From: Oreohelix idahoensis
Taxonomy: Eukaryota; Mollusca; Gastropoda; Stylommatophora; Oreohelicidae
Length of the DNA: 64,000 nucleotides
Assembly: GCA_024509875.1 (NCBI GenBank)
Contig: JAMPIV010005013.1
Span: forward strand, 827,501 to 891,500
Reading direction: 5' to 3'
Shown here: positions 11,284-23,040 of the stretch, piece by piece
How the letters are laid out: every line of letters starts with the position of its first letter
How positions within the stretch are numbered: the stretch's first letter is position 1
Notes under the pieces: model-generated
The model's database searches: none
Seen by the model: only the letters and a program-made list of their open reading frames with translations
What the model was told of the DNA's origin: nothing
Made by a program: the position numbers and the translations under genes

Positions 11284-12091
11284 TGTGATATCGGGTAGCG
11301 TAAGGATGGGTTTGCTGGTGAGTTTTGCTTTTAGTTCTGTGTAAGCCTTTTCACAATCAGCATTCCAGTTGATTTTGTCAGGCTGTCCTTTCTTAGTTAA
11401 GTTAGTTAATGGTGCACACAGAGAGTTAAAGTTGGGTATGTATTTATGATAGAACCCACATAATGACCCAAATGATCTCACATCTTTCTTCGTTTGAGGT
11501 CTGGGTGCCTTTCCTTAACTTCTCTATATTCGTTGGGTCATGAGACATATGACCTGTAGAAATAGTGTGCCCTAGGAATTCCAACTCCTTACAACCGATA
11601 TAGCACTTGGTTGGACGTGCAGTTAATCCAGTTTCTCTCAATCTGTCAAACAACATGGAGAGCGCTACTATATGCTTTTCAAATGTGTTTGTAGCAACAA
11701 GAACGACATCCATAAAGTTAGTGATATGGGAATTTTGTAGAGGTTCCAACAATTTCCTCATCATTCTTGAAAATATACTTGGAGAATTTTTCAGTCCAAA
11801 GGGTAGTACATTAAACTCGTAGTGTCCGTCTGATGTATTAAATGCCAACATTTTCCTAACTTCTGGTTTCACTGGTATTTGTTAGTATCCCTTGCTTAGA
11901 TCTACCTTTGATAAATACCTAGCCTTACTCAGTGTAGAGAACAGCTGGTTGGTGTCAGGTAATGGGTCTACCTGAGATTCTGTGAATGCATTTAGCTTCC
12001 TGTAGTCAATACATAACCTGTGTTCACCACTCGGTTTTCTTAATAGTACCACACTTGAGCTATAGGGAGAGTCTGACTTCGAAATAATTTT
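11284..12091 (-). pseudogene. RT domain of the 9.0-kb element, inactivated
   Basis: Minus-strand frames 11872-11444 and 11481-11251 with upstream sequence to 12091 carry the RT palm and thumb: YSSSVVLL, RLCIDYRKLNAF, KVDLSKGY, NVLPFGLKNSPSIFSRMMRKLLEPL and LEFLGHTIS. The catalytic box reads FMDV instead of FMDD, removing one of the two metal-binding aspartates. There is also a stop right after KVDLSKGY (near 11883) and a frameshift near 11500. Confidence 0.9.
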
Positions 12092-12733
12092 CTACTTCAC
12101 CAGATAATCAACTTCCTCCCTTAGTGCTTGAGCTTTCGCATAGGGTATAGGGTATGTTCTCATGCATACTGGTGTAGGGTCAGTAACCTTCATGTCGTAC
12201 TCTAACAGATTCGTACGACCTGGCTTATTTGTGAGCACTTCATCATGGGTTTCCAACACTTTCTGAACCATCTTCTTCTGCTCTGGAGTTAAATGTTCAC
12301 TAATGTTAACTTGAACATAATCCTCTGTAGTTGTGAGTGGATATTCCATAGAGTGAAGTGGTTCACCGTGCATTTCTGTTGCAATGGCTAGGGTCATGAT
12401 ATGTCCAACTTCTGATGATTCCTTGTCATAGTATTTTTTAAGAAGATTGACATGATATACCTTCTCCTTTCCTTTCTTGTCAATCTTATAATTGGTCCTG
12501 GAAAGTTTTTCCAGTATGACATAGGGTCCCTGCCATCCAATCTGCAATTTATTATTGCTGCTTGGCAACAGTAATAACACCTTTTCACCTACCTCCAGTT
12601 CCCTATCCTTTACTTTTTTATTGTAGTACGCCGCATGCTTCCTCCTGGCCTGTCTTAAGTTATCATTTGCCAGTTTCCAATCTGTTTTCAATCGAGATGT
12701 CATTTCGTTGACGTATTGGTATGATGAAGTCAC
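12092..12733 (-). pseudogene. Integrase C-terminus and linker to RT, 9.0-kb element
   Basis: A 213-codon open stretch. It begins with the helix after the integrase core, then has the GPY/F module (GWQGPYVILEKLSRTNYKI, then KVYHVNLLKKY), and then the linker that precedes RT (VLTNKPGRTNLLEYDM, RTYPIPYAKAQALREEVDYLV). Finding the integrase tail joined directly to the RT linker proves the INT-then-RT order. It ends at a stop where the intact copy continues into RT. Confidence 0.9.
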
Positions 12734-13613
12734 GGTTTCCTATGATTTTTCATCAGTCCATGTCCGCAGCAATGCTTCCAGTCGACCTTTTATTGGTCTT
12801 CCAAACAACAATGTAGCTGGAGCCAATCCAGTTGAATTGTGAGGTACTTCCCTATATGCAAATAGTGCAGCGGGTAATAATGTATCCCAAGTATGAGGTT
12901 TTTCACTTGCCAGCTTTCTAAGGATTGAAATTAGCGTACTATTGAACCGCTCTACTTGACCGTTACCTTGGGCGTGGTAGGGACTACAATGGTACTGCCT
13001 GGCTTAAAATATCCTGAATACTTCTTGTGTTAGCTTTCCCTTAAACTGAGATCCATTGTCAGTCAATATCTGATGCGGGAAACCTAATTGGGTGAATATT
13101 GTCAACAGGGCTTCTGCCACATGCTTTGAATCTATAGCTGACATGGCCACTGCTTCTCCCCACATAAAGCAAGTATCAACCAAGGTTAAGATGTAAGCAT
13201 TTCTCTTCTTGGTCCTAGTGAGCGGTCCAACAATATCCAATGCGACACGTTCAAAAAGGGTTCCCATAATGGGCATTTCTCTCAGTGTTGCTGGTGCAGT
13301 CCTATGCGTAGGAGCTACTCTTTGGCATTCTGGACAGGATCTTACATATCTCTTTATGTCCTCTGTGATTCCGGGCCAAAAGTAGTGACAGGCTATCCTT
13401 TGCCCAGTGCCCCCCTATTCCCATATGTTCACTGAAGGGTATAGCATGTCCTAGCGTCATAACATTCTCCCTGTAAGATTTTGGCACTACTAGCTGTCCA
13501 TGCCCTGTAGGTCCTGTTCCAGCTTTTCTGTAGAGTAGGCCATTCTTCATGTAAAAGTCTCCTTTCTCTGGAGGGTTATGTGCTTTAGGTAATTTGCCAA
13601 AACAAGGCTTCAA
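12734..13613 (-). pseudogene. Integrase zinc finger and catalytic core, 9.0-kb element
   Basis: Frame 13613-13302 holds the pre-integrase segment and the start of the HHCC finger (GHAIPFSEHMG) and then loses frame. Frame 13276-13004 holds the core with FERVALDIVGPL (first Asp) and ILTDNGSQF (second Asp). After a stop at 13004 the catalytic Glu is still readable in NGQVERFN near 12960. The enzyme would insert element DNA into the genome. At least three breaks make it non-functional. Confidence 0.88.
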
Positions 13614-14812
13614 AGTGCTGTCTGCTGCTTGAGCCTTTTCATCTCTTCTGAATGAGTATTGATAGGATTTTTCTCCATTTTCCTAGAGCTTTCCCTGGTC
13701 TGGACTGTTGCCATAACTACAGCTTTTATAGGTTCTCCAAGGAAAACATACCTACACCCCAAAATCAAAGAGTAAATAGTGTCGTCCATCACTGCTGCTT
13801 TGATTTCTCCTTCCACATAGCGAGATCGGATGTTGATTCGGGCTATGGGTAATGTCATGGTTCTTGCTCCCTTGATCGGTCCTCTGATTTTCACTGTTTC
13901 TGTGGTTATCTGGTCAGGACTCACTAGAGAAGAGCACACAACTGAATCAAAGTCCAATCCTGTGTCATATAAACACAGTACTTGAGTGCCATTCCCGGTC
14001 ACTTCCTCACAGACAGGGGGATGATGTAGGTCCTTCTGACTTACTGCCAGATCCTTCCTTCCCTGTTTCCCTGTTGTAAGACATGCAGCATGATGAGAAG
14101 GGTTCTTTCTTCTGCAGTCCGCAGTATTGTAGTTACTCATTAGACAAGTTTTACACCACTTTCCTTCCTTCCGGTAAGGTGTCTTATCCGATCTTAGAGG
14201 GTTTTTGTCCTTTCGGTCAAATCTTTGTTTGTTCCTTGTGGTATGGTCCTTTTGTTCATATTTTGAATAGTTTTGTGATGGTTTGAAGTTTTCACCCTGC
14301 TTCTTCTTATTTCCTAATAATTCTGCATGAGCTGCTTGATATCTCTCAGCAACAGTTACAATATCTTCCAATCTCTCTGCTCCTTGTTCCATGATAAACT
14401 TCCTCATTTCTTGAGGCATGAATTCTTTTACTTGCTCCATCATTATCATTTCTTTCAGATTCTGACACTTTCCTAAACTACTCCATTTTTCCAAATAGGT
14501 TTCCAATCTAGCAGAGAATTGGTGATAGTTTTCTCCTGGAAGAAGTTTAGCTGTTCGGAAATTCTTTCTATACGATTCTGAGCTCTTTTCGTATCTCACA
14601 AGCAATGCCTGCTTCAGGATTTCATAATCATCCTGGTCATCTCTTGAGAGCTTCAAATATACATCGTAGGCCACATCTCTCAATCCCTGAGATAGTTTAA
14701 GACTCCACTTTTCTTTCACTAAGCCATAGGTAGTGGCAAGTCTTTCGTATCTATCCAGGTACGACTCAATGGCGTCTTCTTTCTCAACAAATGGGTCCAG
14801 ATGAAAATTCAT
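13610..14812 (-). pseudogene. Gag-protease frame of the 9.0-kb element
   Basis: A 400-codon open frame. Residues ~1-180 match the Gag of the intact copy at 57809 (ESYLDRYERLATTYGL, YDVYLKLSRDDQDDYEIL, AERLEDIVTVAERYQ). A cysteine-rich patch follows (CKTCLMSNYNTADC, then HHAAC), a possible zinc-binding region. The aspartic protease has LCLYDTGLDFDSVV (catalytic DTG) and LILGCRYVF. It starts with an ATG that overlaps the stop of the upstream coiled-coil frame (ATGA). Confidence 0.85.
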
Positions 14813-15186
14813 GCCCCACTTGAGGTGCTCTGGCTGGAGCTACTCTCAGAGTGAGGTGAGTTACCACCATTATTGCCAGTAGTTGCTTGAATTTCAAGCT
14901 CTTTTAATCTCAACTGATGGTCTCTCTCTGCTTGTAATTTCCTTTCCGCAGCGTCAATTTTCTTTGCCTCATTTTCAACCTCTAATTTCTTGGCTTCAGC
15001 TGCTAATTTCCTTTCTTCAACTTCTAATCTTTTGGTTTCTCTCTCAGCATCCAGTTTTTTGACTTCTCTTTCAGCTTCCAGTCTTTTGGTTTCTCTTTCA
15101 GCTTCTACTTGCAATTTCCTTTCCTCTCTATCCATGTGTTTGTCCACTTCTGTTGTGACATACTGAATAAGAGCATCACCTGTCAT
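14809..15186 (-). pseudogene. N-terminal coiled coil of Gag, 9.0-kb element
   Basis: 125 codons from MTGDALIQYV, mostly Glu/Lys/Arg heptads (ERETKRLEAEREVKKLDAE), then a Ser-rich end. It is the counterpart of the N-terminal coiled coils in the other Gags here. In the 54-kb copy coiled coil and capsid share one frame, so the ATGA junction at 14812-14809 is either a frameshift lesion or a stop-restart arrangement. Confidence 0.8.
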
Positions 15187-15518
15187 TTTAATTCCTTACT
15201 CATCTGCATGACCGCAGTTCTAAACTTCACTAGATCAGCCATGGCGTTACTTAGAGAGGGTATGAAATTTTACTATATCCAAATTATTGTAATGAAAATT
15301 AATTAATTTAATTGAACAAATAATTTCCGTGCAACTTTGTGAGCATCAACTATTTACTAAGTACTAAATGGTACTCCTCCTAAGAAAACCAAAAAAAAAA
15401 TTCTATTTATGAATTTTTTTCACAAATTTTTTATGTTTTCTTTTGTTATCTATGGGTGGCACAAGATAGAGTTAGTAGATAGATGAATAGACTAAGTATG
15501 GCCCAAGGTATATAGAAA
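15187..15518 (-). other. 5' leader of the 9.0-kb element
   Basis: About 330 bp of AT-rich untranslated sequence between the primer-binding site and the Gag start. No motif recognised. Confidence 0.6.
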
Positions 15519-15540
15519 TATCCCAGGAACGAGCCCTCAG
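15519..15540 (-). promoter_or_regulatory. Probable tRNA primer-binding site
   Basis: Directly inside the 5' LTR the minus strand reads C then TGAGGGCTCGTTCCTGGGAT. It resembles the proline-tRNA site known from other retroelements (TGGGGGCTCGTCCGGGAT) with mismatches, and the same-position site of the 54-kb element (TGGCCGGCTCGTCTGGGAT). Confidence 0.6.
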
Positions 15541-16775
<1,235 letters not shown>

Positions 16776-16780
16776 CTTGT

Positions 16781-16870
16781 CCTATGTTCTTCTTCCACTG
16801 GTATTGTCCGGTTCTGTCCTTCAGTTCCATATTTGTGATCGTGTCACAGAATTCCTTTCCATGTATTCGG
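16781..16870 (-). pseudogene. Possible remainder of the LINE 1 endonuclease
   Basis: Beyond the CTTGT duplication the minus strand can be read as DTITNMELKDRTG and then GQGSGT, which resembles the part of these endonucleases just before the INNLVIGG block found at 8960. This fits the LINE continuing on the far side of the LTR element. The match is short and decayed. Confidence 0.35.
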
Positions 16871-17181
16871 GACCGAAGACGCAGCAATAGAGATGAATGC
16901 AGTCAGCGACTCATAGCTTGACTGCTTGCATCAGGGTCAGCGAACCAGAGCTGACCAAGACCCTACTCCACCTCAAAGTGGTGGTCCTGGAAACAGGCTG
17001 CATCACTGCAGTAAAGCTGAGAGTAGGGATCGAAGAGGGAAGACAAACCCGGTCCCCAAAAATGCCGTGCTGAAGTCGGATGTGTCGGCCGAAAGGCGCA
17101 AATATCGCAGCTCGCTGTAAACGGACACAACGCAACCAACGTCCTTTTCAGGACGAACGAAGAAGAAGAAGAAGAAGACAC
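16871..17181 (+). repeat. Candidate 3' end of a retroelement with stem-loop and (GAA)n tail
   Basis: A relatively GC-rich 300-bp stretch ends in a perfect hairpin, CGTCCT TTTC AGGACG (17141-17156), followed by GAACGAAGAAGAAGAAGAAG. A hairpin before a simple-repeat tail is usual for LINE or SINE 3' ends. Short open frames on both strands have no recognisable domain. Confidence 0.45.
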
Positions 17182-18999
17182 TCCATGTATTCTGGCGAAC
17201 CTATCACTTCAGTTGTTTCCTGTTATCTAGTTTTCTACTTATTTATGTCTCACGAGTGCCTGAAACATATCTTTACGTGTGTAATATTTATTTATTTACG
17301 AAATCCTGTATCTTTCAGGTAAATATCTTTGTTTTTATCCACGTTTCACACCCATACAATAGGACAGCTAGAGAAGCGTACTAGAAAATTATTATTCTTC
17401 CTTCGATAAAATCTTACTGATTGTCCATCACAGCTTCTAATGGACGTCTTTTTAAAAACACACGTAAAATAACCAAAATATGTTTTGTATGAAGTTCTTG
17501 TTTTTTGAACATGCACAAAAGTTTCGTTACCGTATTATTTTAAACAAATGTTTACCCTCAGCAAGTTTCCACGTGTTGTATAAACCAAAGAACTGTATCA
17601 ACGACGTCACATCTCAAATCTCTGTAGGTCGTTAGGATAATTTCTCTCCATCTGCTCCTGAATGCATTCACCCGAACAATGGTCGCGTATTTCCCTGCAT
17701 CTAAAACCGTCACAATCCAACTATTCTTCGCGATAACTTTCGGCACCATTACCCCCGAGCTCAGCGTTCATGTATGCCCACCATCTTGTCTGGACTATTC
17801 ATCGCTCAACCAGAGGGTTTCGTGTTACCGTTCCTTCTCCAGCCTACAGAAATAAATAACGGCTCAGCGTGAGTGCTGACGTACGAGTTGTGCTAGCTCA
17901 GGTGGCATTTCCTATGCACTCACCTGTGTGTTAATTGCTGTCGGGACGTTTGCTGCTTCGTAGATATCAATGCCTTTACTGACTTCCAGGTGTATGATTA
18001 TCAATCGTACTTATATAACACGCGATTTTTTAATAAATTATGCGATTGCAGTTGCTGCTTTGCAAATTAAATTTACTTTCAGTTCCTTGCGGAACATTGG
18101 CGGTCATCAGTTTGACGTTAAGCCTTCCTATCGTCTGCCATGTGTTCAAGATCATCTCATGTCATCTTTATCTATGTTAAGTATGTCACCAGATCTCTTC
18201 TTCGTGTGTTTATTTCTTTCATCTCAAGGTTATATGATAACAGATGGAGGTGGTGTGAAACACAAGCTAAGAAGATAATATATAAGATCTAAGATACTTT
18301 CAAGAGCAGATAGAGATATTAACATTTGCTGAGTCATAAACAACTTTAAAAAGTGAGAGTTGTCAGGTGATATCCGTACTCTCTTTTATTCCACTGCATT
18401 AAAGAATACTAAATTAAACAGTTTTAAATCCAAACCACAAATCGAAGGCTGGGTTCTCAACATAGACTTGTTGATCCAGGGGTGAATAACGTTGACAGCT
18501 AATCCACAACAATTCACCAAACATTGACAACAGATAAAAGACTTCAGCATTAACTAACATCAAGATATATCTCAGAGACAAAGTGTAGAATAGCCCACGC
18601 AAACACAGTGTTCCATATAGTTAAAAAACATTATACAGTACGCTCGGGGAAAAAAATGTGACACTTCGGTCATTACTCCAAAGTGGTAACCACCAGGTAC
18701 ATGTTTATTTTTTACGTGAAAATAATATTTAACATTTAGTTTTTTAATATGGGAAACACAGAAACACAGTTCTGCGTACAGTAGGCCTTGAACAACCGAT
18801 CAACAGATAACGTTTTTATGGCAAGACCAATAATCACCACTGATTGCTATGTGAGCAACGCGTGGCCCATTTAGAAAGGAGCAACACTAATTTACGCCCG
18901 ACGGTTTTGAAAGGGTTCAGTTCTATCTACGTTCACGTACAAGTATTTTATCTTATAAATGTCTCTAATATTTGTTCCCATATACTCACTAAAACCGCT
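17182..18999. other. No recognisable gene
   Basis: AT-rich DNA without known motifs. Small open frames (e.g. 17970-18278) match nothing I recognise. A Tc1-like looking stretch at 18634-18665 has no partner repeat that I can find. Confidence 0.5.
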
Positions 19000-19200
19000 C
19001 CGTGAAGGTCCCGTGGATCTCGGAGACAAAGAAAGAATAGATGTCGTACAAGGCTCCCTCATACATGTCGTACAAGGCGACTAATAATGAGGTTGTGCAT
19101 GTGGCTAGCAACCTCATCATGTATAATAAATAGCTACAGAAAAACCGCTACAAGAGAATGCTTCCTCCTCTGATGAAGTCTGAATCATATCTAGGCGTCA
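19000..19200 (+). repeat. LINE 3'-UTR copy (CATGTCGTACAAGGC family)
   Basis: Shares with 22005-22195, 45058-45298 and, inverted, 45831-46092 the order GGTCCCGTGGATCTC-like start, ATGTCGTACAAGGCGA, GAGGTTGTGCATG, GCNAGCAACCTCA, GCTACAGAAA. Because 45058 follows LINE coding sequence directly, this is most likely a LINE 3' UTR. Confidence 0.65.
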
Positions 19201-19724
19201 TTCAAAAATGTATCACCGCACAAACCCCGTGGATGTAACTGACCAATGAAACGCCAGCTTGGAACAAATAGTGTCGGAAGATACGCTTGGCATGGAGGAA
19301 AACGAAAGTGTAGATTTTGATGGCAATGTGCAAATAATCATGGAGTACCTAGATAAAGAAGGGCTCAATTTGATAATAGGGATTATTAGCCTTAGGCAGT
19401 TAGTAATAGATTCACTGGATGTGTTGTAGAGCCGAAGTTATTATGAATAGAAGACAGTGGAGCATGAACCATGTTGTGTTTTTCCCTGTTTCGGCTGCTA
19501 CAGTGAATAGTCTGATAAACTATAGTATAAAGTGGATAAGCATAGTGATAGAGCTCATTCATATGAGTAAAATAAACCTACGATGGAAGAAGTCGGTGCA
19601 GAAATAAGGATTCCAGAATTATTTTAGATTTGTTTCCTAAGCACACCTTGCCCTGCCTACCCGATTTTGGATGCATGCAAACATACTATGGTCTATTTGT
19701 CGTTTCGTACATCCGCAAGTCCAC

Positions 19725-19732
19725 TATATAAG
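19725..19732 (+). promoter_or_regulatory. Candidate TATA box
   Basis: CACTATATAAGGGGAGAG is a strong TATA context, with transcription expected to begin near 19755. No open frame follows, so it could belong to an LTR remnant or a non-coding first exon. Confidence 0.3.
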
Positions 19733-21855
19733 GGGAGAGAGCGAATGACACAGACACTCGCCGCCTAATTCAAACTACAGACACACAGCACAACATTTGT
19801 ATTACCTCCGTTGCCATCTGCAGAAGTGTGAGCAGACTGTGTAACCATTGAAAGCCTGTCTGTGATTGAATGTAAGCGAGATGTTAATTAAATATATGTA
19901 TATGTAAATATATTATCAAAGTGTGCTTAGAGTAATACTGGTATGTATAGAATCATTGTGCTATTTCTGGAGGAAAACCCGAAGTGTGGTGGTTTAGTTT
20001 AATTGTGTAATAAATAAGTAGAACGAATGGATTGAGCTAGTTGGTTGTGGAAAGTGTTTTAAAGATATTATGCTTGCAGGAAAGGACTATCCAAACTGGA
20101 AGAAGGAATAACTACGACAGATTGATTTTCTGTATTACTTGGTATATTACACAATGATTACCATAAGGTCTATATGATTTTATAGAAGCAAATCATGGAC
20201 AGAACTGTAACAAGTGAATTACTGAACTATTGTGCTAGAACTTGAACGAATTGTGTTATTCATGACTGACTATGTCTCTTGTGATTAACCACAGCTTGTC
20301 TGAACTGTCTCATTATACCTCCTGACTGGCTAAGGAACAATGAGCGATACTACGTAGGTTGTATATTATGTTCCAGGTTATATCCTGCCCTGAGTGTCAT
20401 ACAAAACCAATAGTGACCAAGTCAGCAAATAGATATTCAAGTTTGTCAGAGCTTTTGCCAGTATTAAATGTGTCATCTTGACGAGTGGAGGACTCGCAGT
20501 GGGGGAGTTCTTTCCTATCATACTGCTGTACGAGGCCTAGGAAGGACTTTTTTCAGATAAGTAGCTCAGTGTTGGGCTACTTCAGCTGTCAAATATTATA
20601 TATCCACCTACGAATAGACTATATAATGAGGAGATAAAAACTGTGGTGTAGATAGAAGACATTTGACAGTCATTTGAGTCATTATGGCTTTATTATAAAG
20701 TAACATTGATATACAAGAAAGCACAAAAGAGAGACATATTCTATCAGGACGCAAGAAAACAGTTGAATATGAACTATATTAGTTTAAGACATTAACTGTA
20801 AATGTGTTATGTATATACGAAACTGAAACATATTTTATTTTGCAATCATTTGGATTTTATTTGAAAATTTACAAAGTACAAAGAAGAAAAGGTCTTTTAT
20901 ATAAATAAATTATAAATTGTACCCAGAGTCTTCAGTGAATTATTTAAATTTGGTTAAAAGTCATTGTTGTGTAGTTAATTACCCCCAGCAGAGTCATTGT
21001 CTAAGGTTAGTCTGGAGAGGAGCCCATAGGAACTTAAGATAGTACATTACCATCTCATCTAGGAACCTATACAGTTTGACTATACCTATGATGTCGATAC
21101 ACCATTACTCTTTTCAGAGAATGGGGTATTTCTTGTAAGATCAGTCTCTTATCTGGCACTATTCTGGTACCATCTGATACATCTATTTGTCCAGGATAAT
21201 ATCACCATCAGTATATCTTTCTTCTTGCTACACCTGCTAAAGGATCAGCTGCAGTGATAGGTCAATGATCTGTAAGGTGCAAAGATGATGATGGTGATAT
21301 CGAGTCACTCAAGCCGGTTTTCTTGCTCTTTTCTTGCTCATTTTATTTATTTATTTATTATAATTTTTTTAGTATCAATGGCATTAATCTGTCTTTAAAT
21401 TTGTTTCTCTGACACTGCGTCCTAGTTTTCTCTTTGTAATACTCTCTTTTTACCAATTTTTCTTTTTTTTTACCAACAGACATGATAAAATATTTTTCAG
21501 CATTCAGTTCAAATCGCCTTACATTATACTCTGAAAATAGGACATAGTCACAATTGGATTTCAAATACAGTTGCGTTTTTCAAATCGAACAGTTGCTCGC
21601 GCTGCTTTCTATTTTGTCAAAAAATCGACTGCTCTATTTGAGTGGCTTTCAAACTTTTAGAGTGCAGGGATCACATAGTAATTTCCAAAATCTCCCCTTG
21701 ACCTCATTAATCTCAAGAAAACAAGCAAGGGCCTATCTTTGTATCTTGGTTTTACAGAATGGAATCCCGGGAAGCACAAATTTTGTTGTTTTCATTAAAA
21801 GTAATGGATGAAGAGCAGAGCAGCATCCGATGAACATCATTTGCCTTCGCACATC

Positions 21856-21905
21856 CACCATCTCGACAGAGAGCCTACACCACCATCTCGACAGAGAGCC
21901 TACAC
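21856..21905. repeat. Perfect 25-bp tandem duplication
   Basis: CACCATCTCGACAGAGAGCC plus TACAC occurs twice head to tail. Confidence 0.95.
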
Positions 21906-22004
21906 TGTTTAACCAAATTCTCGGTTACAATTAGGGTATTCAGTTTTAACTTTGTTTGTCCATTTTGTGTTTTATTGAGTTCAGTTATTCCGCTACTGTC
22001 CCCT

Positions 22005-22195
22005 GAAGTTCCTGGGGCTCTTTTATGAGAAAAAGAAAATACGGCTAACTCATACATGTCGTACAAAGCCACCAAGTCAGGTTGTGCATGAGGCTGGCAA
22101 CTTCATTATGTGAGACATCCTGCTACAGAAACGACCACTGTAAGAGCACGTGATTGCTTTAATCAGGCACCCTCAAGTGGACCAGTTGTGCTAGT
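22005..22195 (+). repeat. LINE 3'-UTR copy (CATGTCGTACAAGGC family)
   Basis: Contains CATGTCGTACAAAGC, CAGGTTGTGCATGAGGC, TGGCAACTTCAT and GCTACAGAAACGACCACTG in family order. Diverged from the 19.0-kb copy. Confidence 0.65.
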
Positions 22196-22322
22196 GGCCT
22201 TATACTGCACTATGGTACTAAAAGGAAAATAACGAGCAGGATAATTCGGATAATGATTTATTATTATAGCCCCTAATTTAAATATTAATTGAAAGCTCGT
22301 TAAATAAAATAATATAGTTAAA

Positions 22323-22577
22323 GCGGCACTTGGGCTTTCAGCCCTTCGGCCCAATGACATGTCATTGCGAGGCTGGGGAACCTGAGGACTTTCCTTCCAA
22401 CCCGGTCAGGAGCTTCGCTCCTTCCCATCCACAGAGGGTTTATCACAGGAGCCGTTCAGGCTATTCAGTCAAATTTCCGGCCGTAAACATTTCTTCAAAC
22501 GCCGACGCCCGGGTTTGAACCATGAACACCTGGTCGCCAGTACAACGCCGAAGCCATTACACCAGCGCGGCTCCCAA
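22323..22577 (-). mobile_element. tRNA-derived SINE, full length, 17-bp target duplication
   Basis: The minus strand begins GGGAGCCGCGCTGGTGTAATGG and carries a pol III B box GGTTCAAACCC about 45 nt further on. A body with CCTGAACGGCTCCTG follows, and the 3' tail contains ATTGGGCCGAAGGGC. A perfect 17-bp duplication, AAAATAATATAGTTAAA, flanks it (22306-22322 and 22578-22594). The tail matches the 3' end of the LINE at 49056-49580, the likely supplier of RT. Confidence 0.88.
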
Positions 22578-22616
22578 AAAATAATATAGTTAAATAGTTC
22601 GCTTTTTAATACCCAC

Positions 22617-22885
22617 GGGGAGCCGCGCATGTGTAATGGTAACCACTCTACGCTGGCGATCGGGTGATCCAGGTTCGAGCCCTGGCGAGTACATTTGAAG
22701 CAGTGTCATCGACCGGGACTTGGACTGGATTAATTCGAGCTCTGGCGAAGACATTTGAAGCAGTGTCGTCGACCAGGGACTGGAATAACCTGAACGGCTC
22801 CTGAGCCGACCAAGCTCTAATGGGTACCTCCGAAATCGGCGAGTACGTGCCTGAATGGCGAGAGGACACCTGTCATTGTACAGGG
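22617..22885 (+). mobile_element. Second tRNA-derived SINE, different tail
   Basis: The plus strand starts GGGGAGCCGCGCATGTGTAA, with A-box-like TAATGGTAACCAC and a good B box GGTTCGAGCCC (about 22673). The body holds an imperfect ~60-bp duplication (ACATTTGAAGCAGTGTC occurs twice) and the same CCTGAACGGCTCCTG core as the 22323 SINE, but the 3' part differs. It is not a functional tRNA gene. Confidence 0.8.
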
Positions 22886-22954
22886 AAAAAAGGGATACTC
22901 ACCTTTTTTATTTTGTATTTTTATTATTATTATTTTTTTTTTTTTTTTAAATAA

Positions 22955-23040
22955 AATTTTGCCTCGATTTGGCGAGGCTCGTCCCGCTCAACCAAGTCGG
23001 TTATATTAGGGCGCATCCAAATATAAAAGACCTCGAGGTC
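22955..23040 (+). repeat. Dispersed segment matching 5905-5992 in inverse
   Basis: AAAATTTTGCCTCG, a hairpin GCCTCG ATTTGG CGAGGC, CGGTTATATTAGGGCG, AAATATAAAAGACCT and the palindrome GACCTCGAGGTC. A run of T residues precedes it (22930-22950). Identity unknown. Confidence 0.7.

Larger units (their letters stand above)
19201..22004. other. No recognisable gene; one promoter-like site
   Basis: AT-rich. A 46-codon frame near 19292 (MEENESVDFDGNVQ...) has no recognisable domain. A TATA-like site is listed separately. Around 21285 a short GATGATGATGG run resembles another LINE tail. Confidence 0.45.

Noticed and set aside
18634..18780. Tc1/mariner-like end (CAGTACGCTCGGGG...)
   Set aside because: No matching inverted end or transposase found.
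22617..22700. Functional tRNA gene
   Set aside because: A and B boxes are present, but no proper acceptor or anticodon stem is evident and a SINE body follows.
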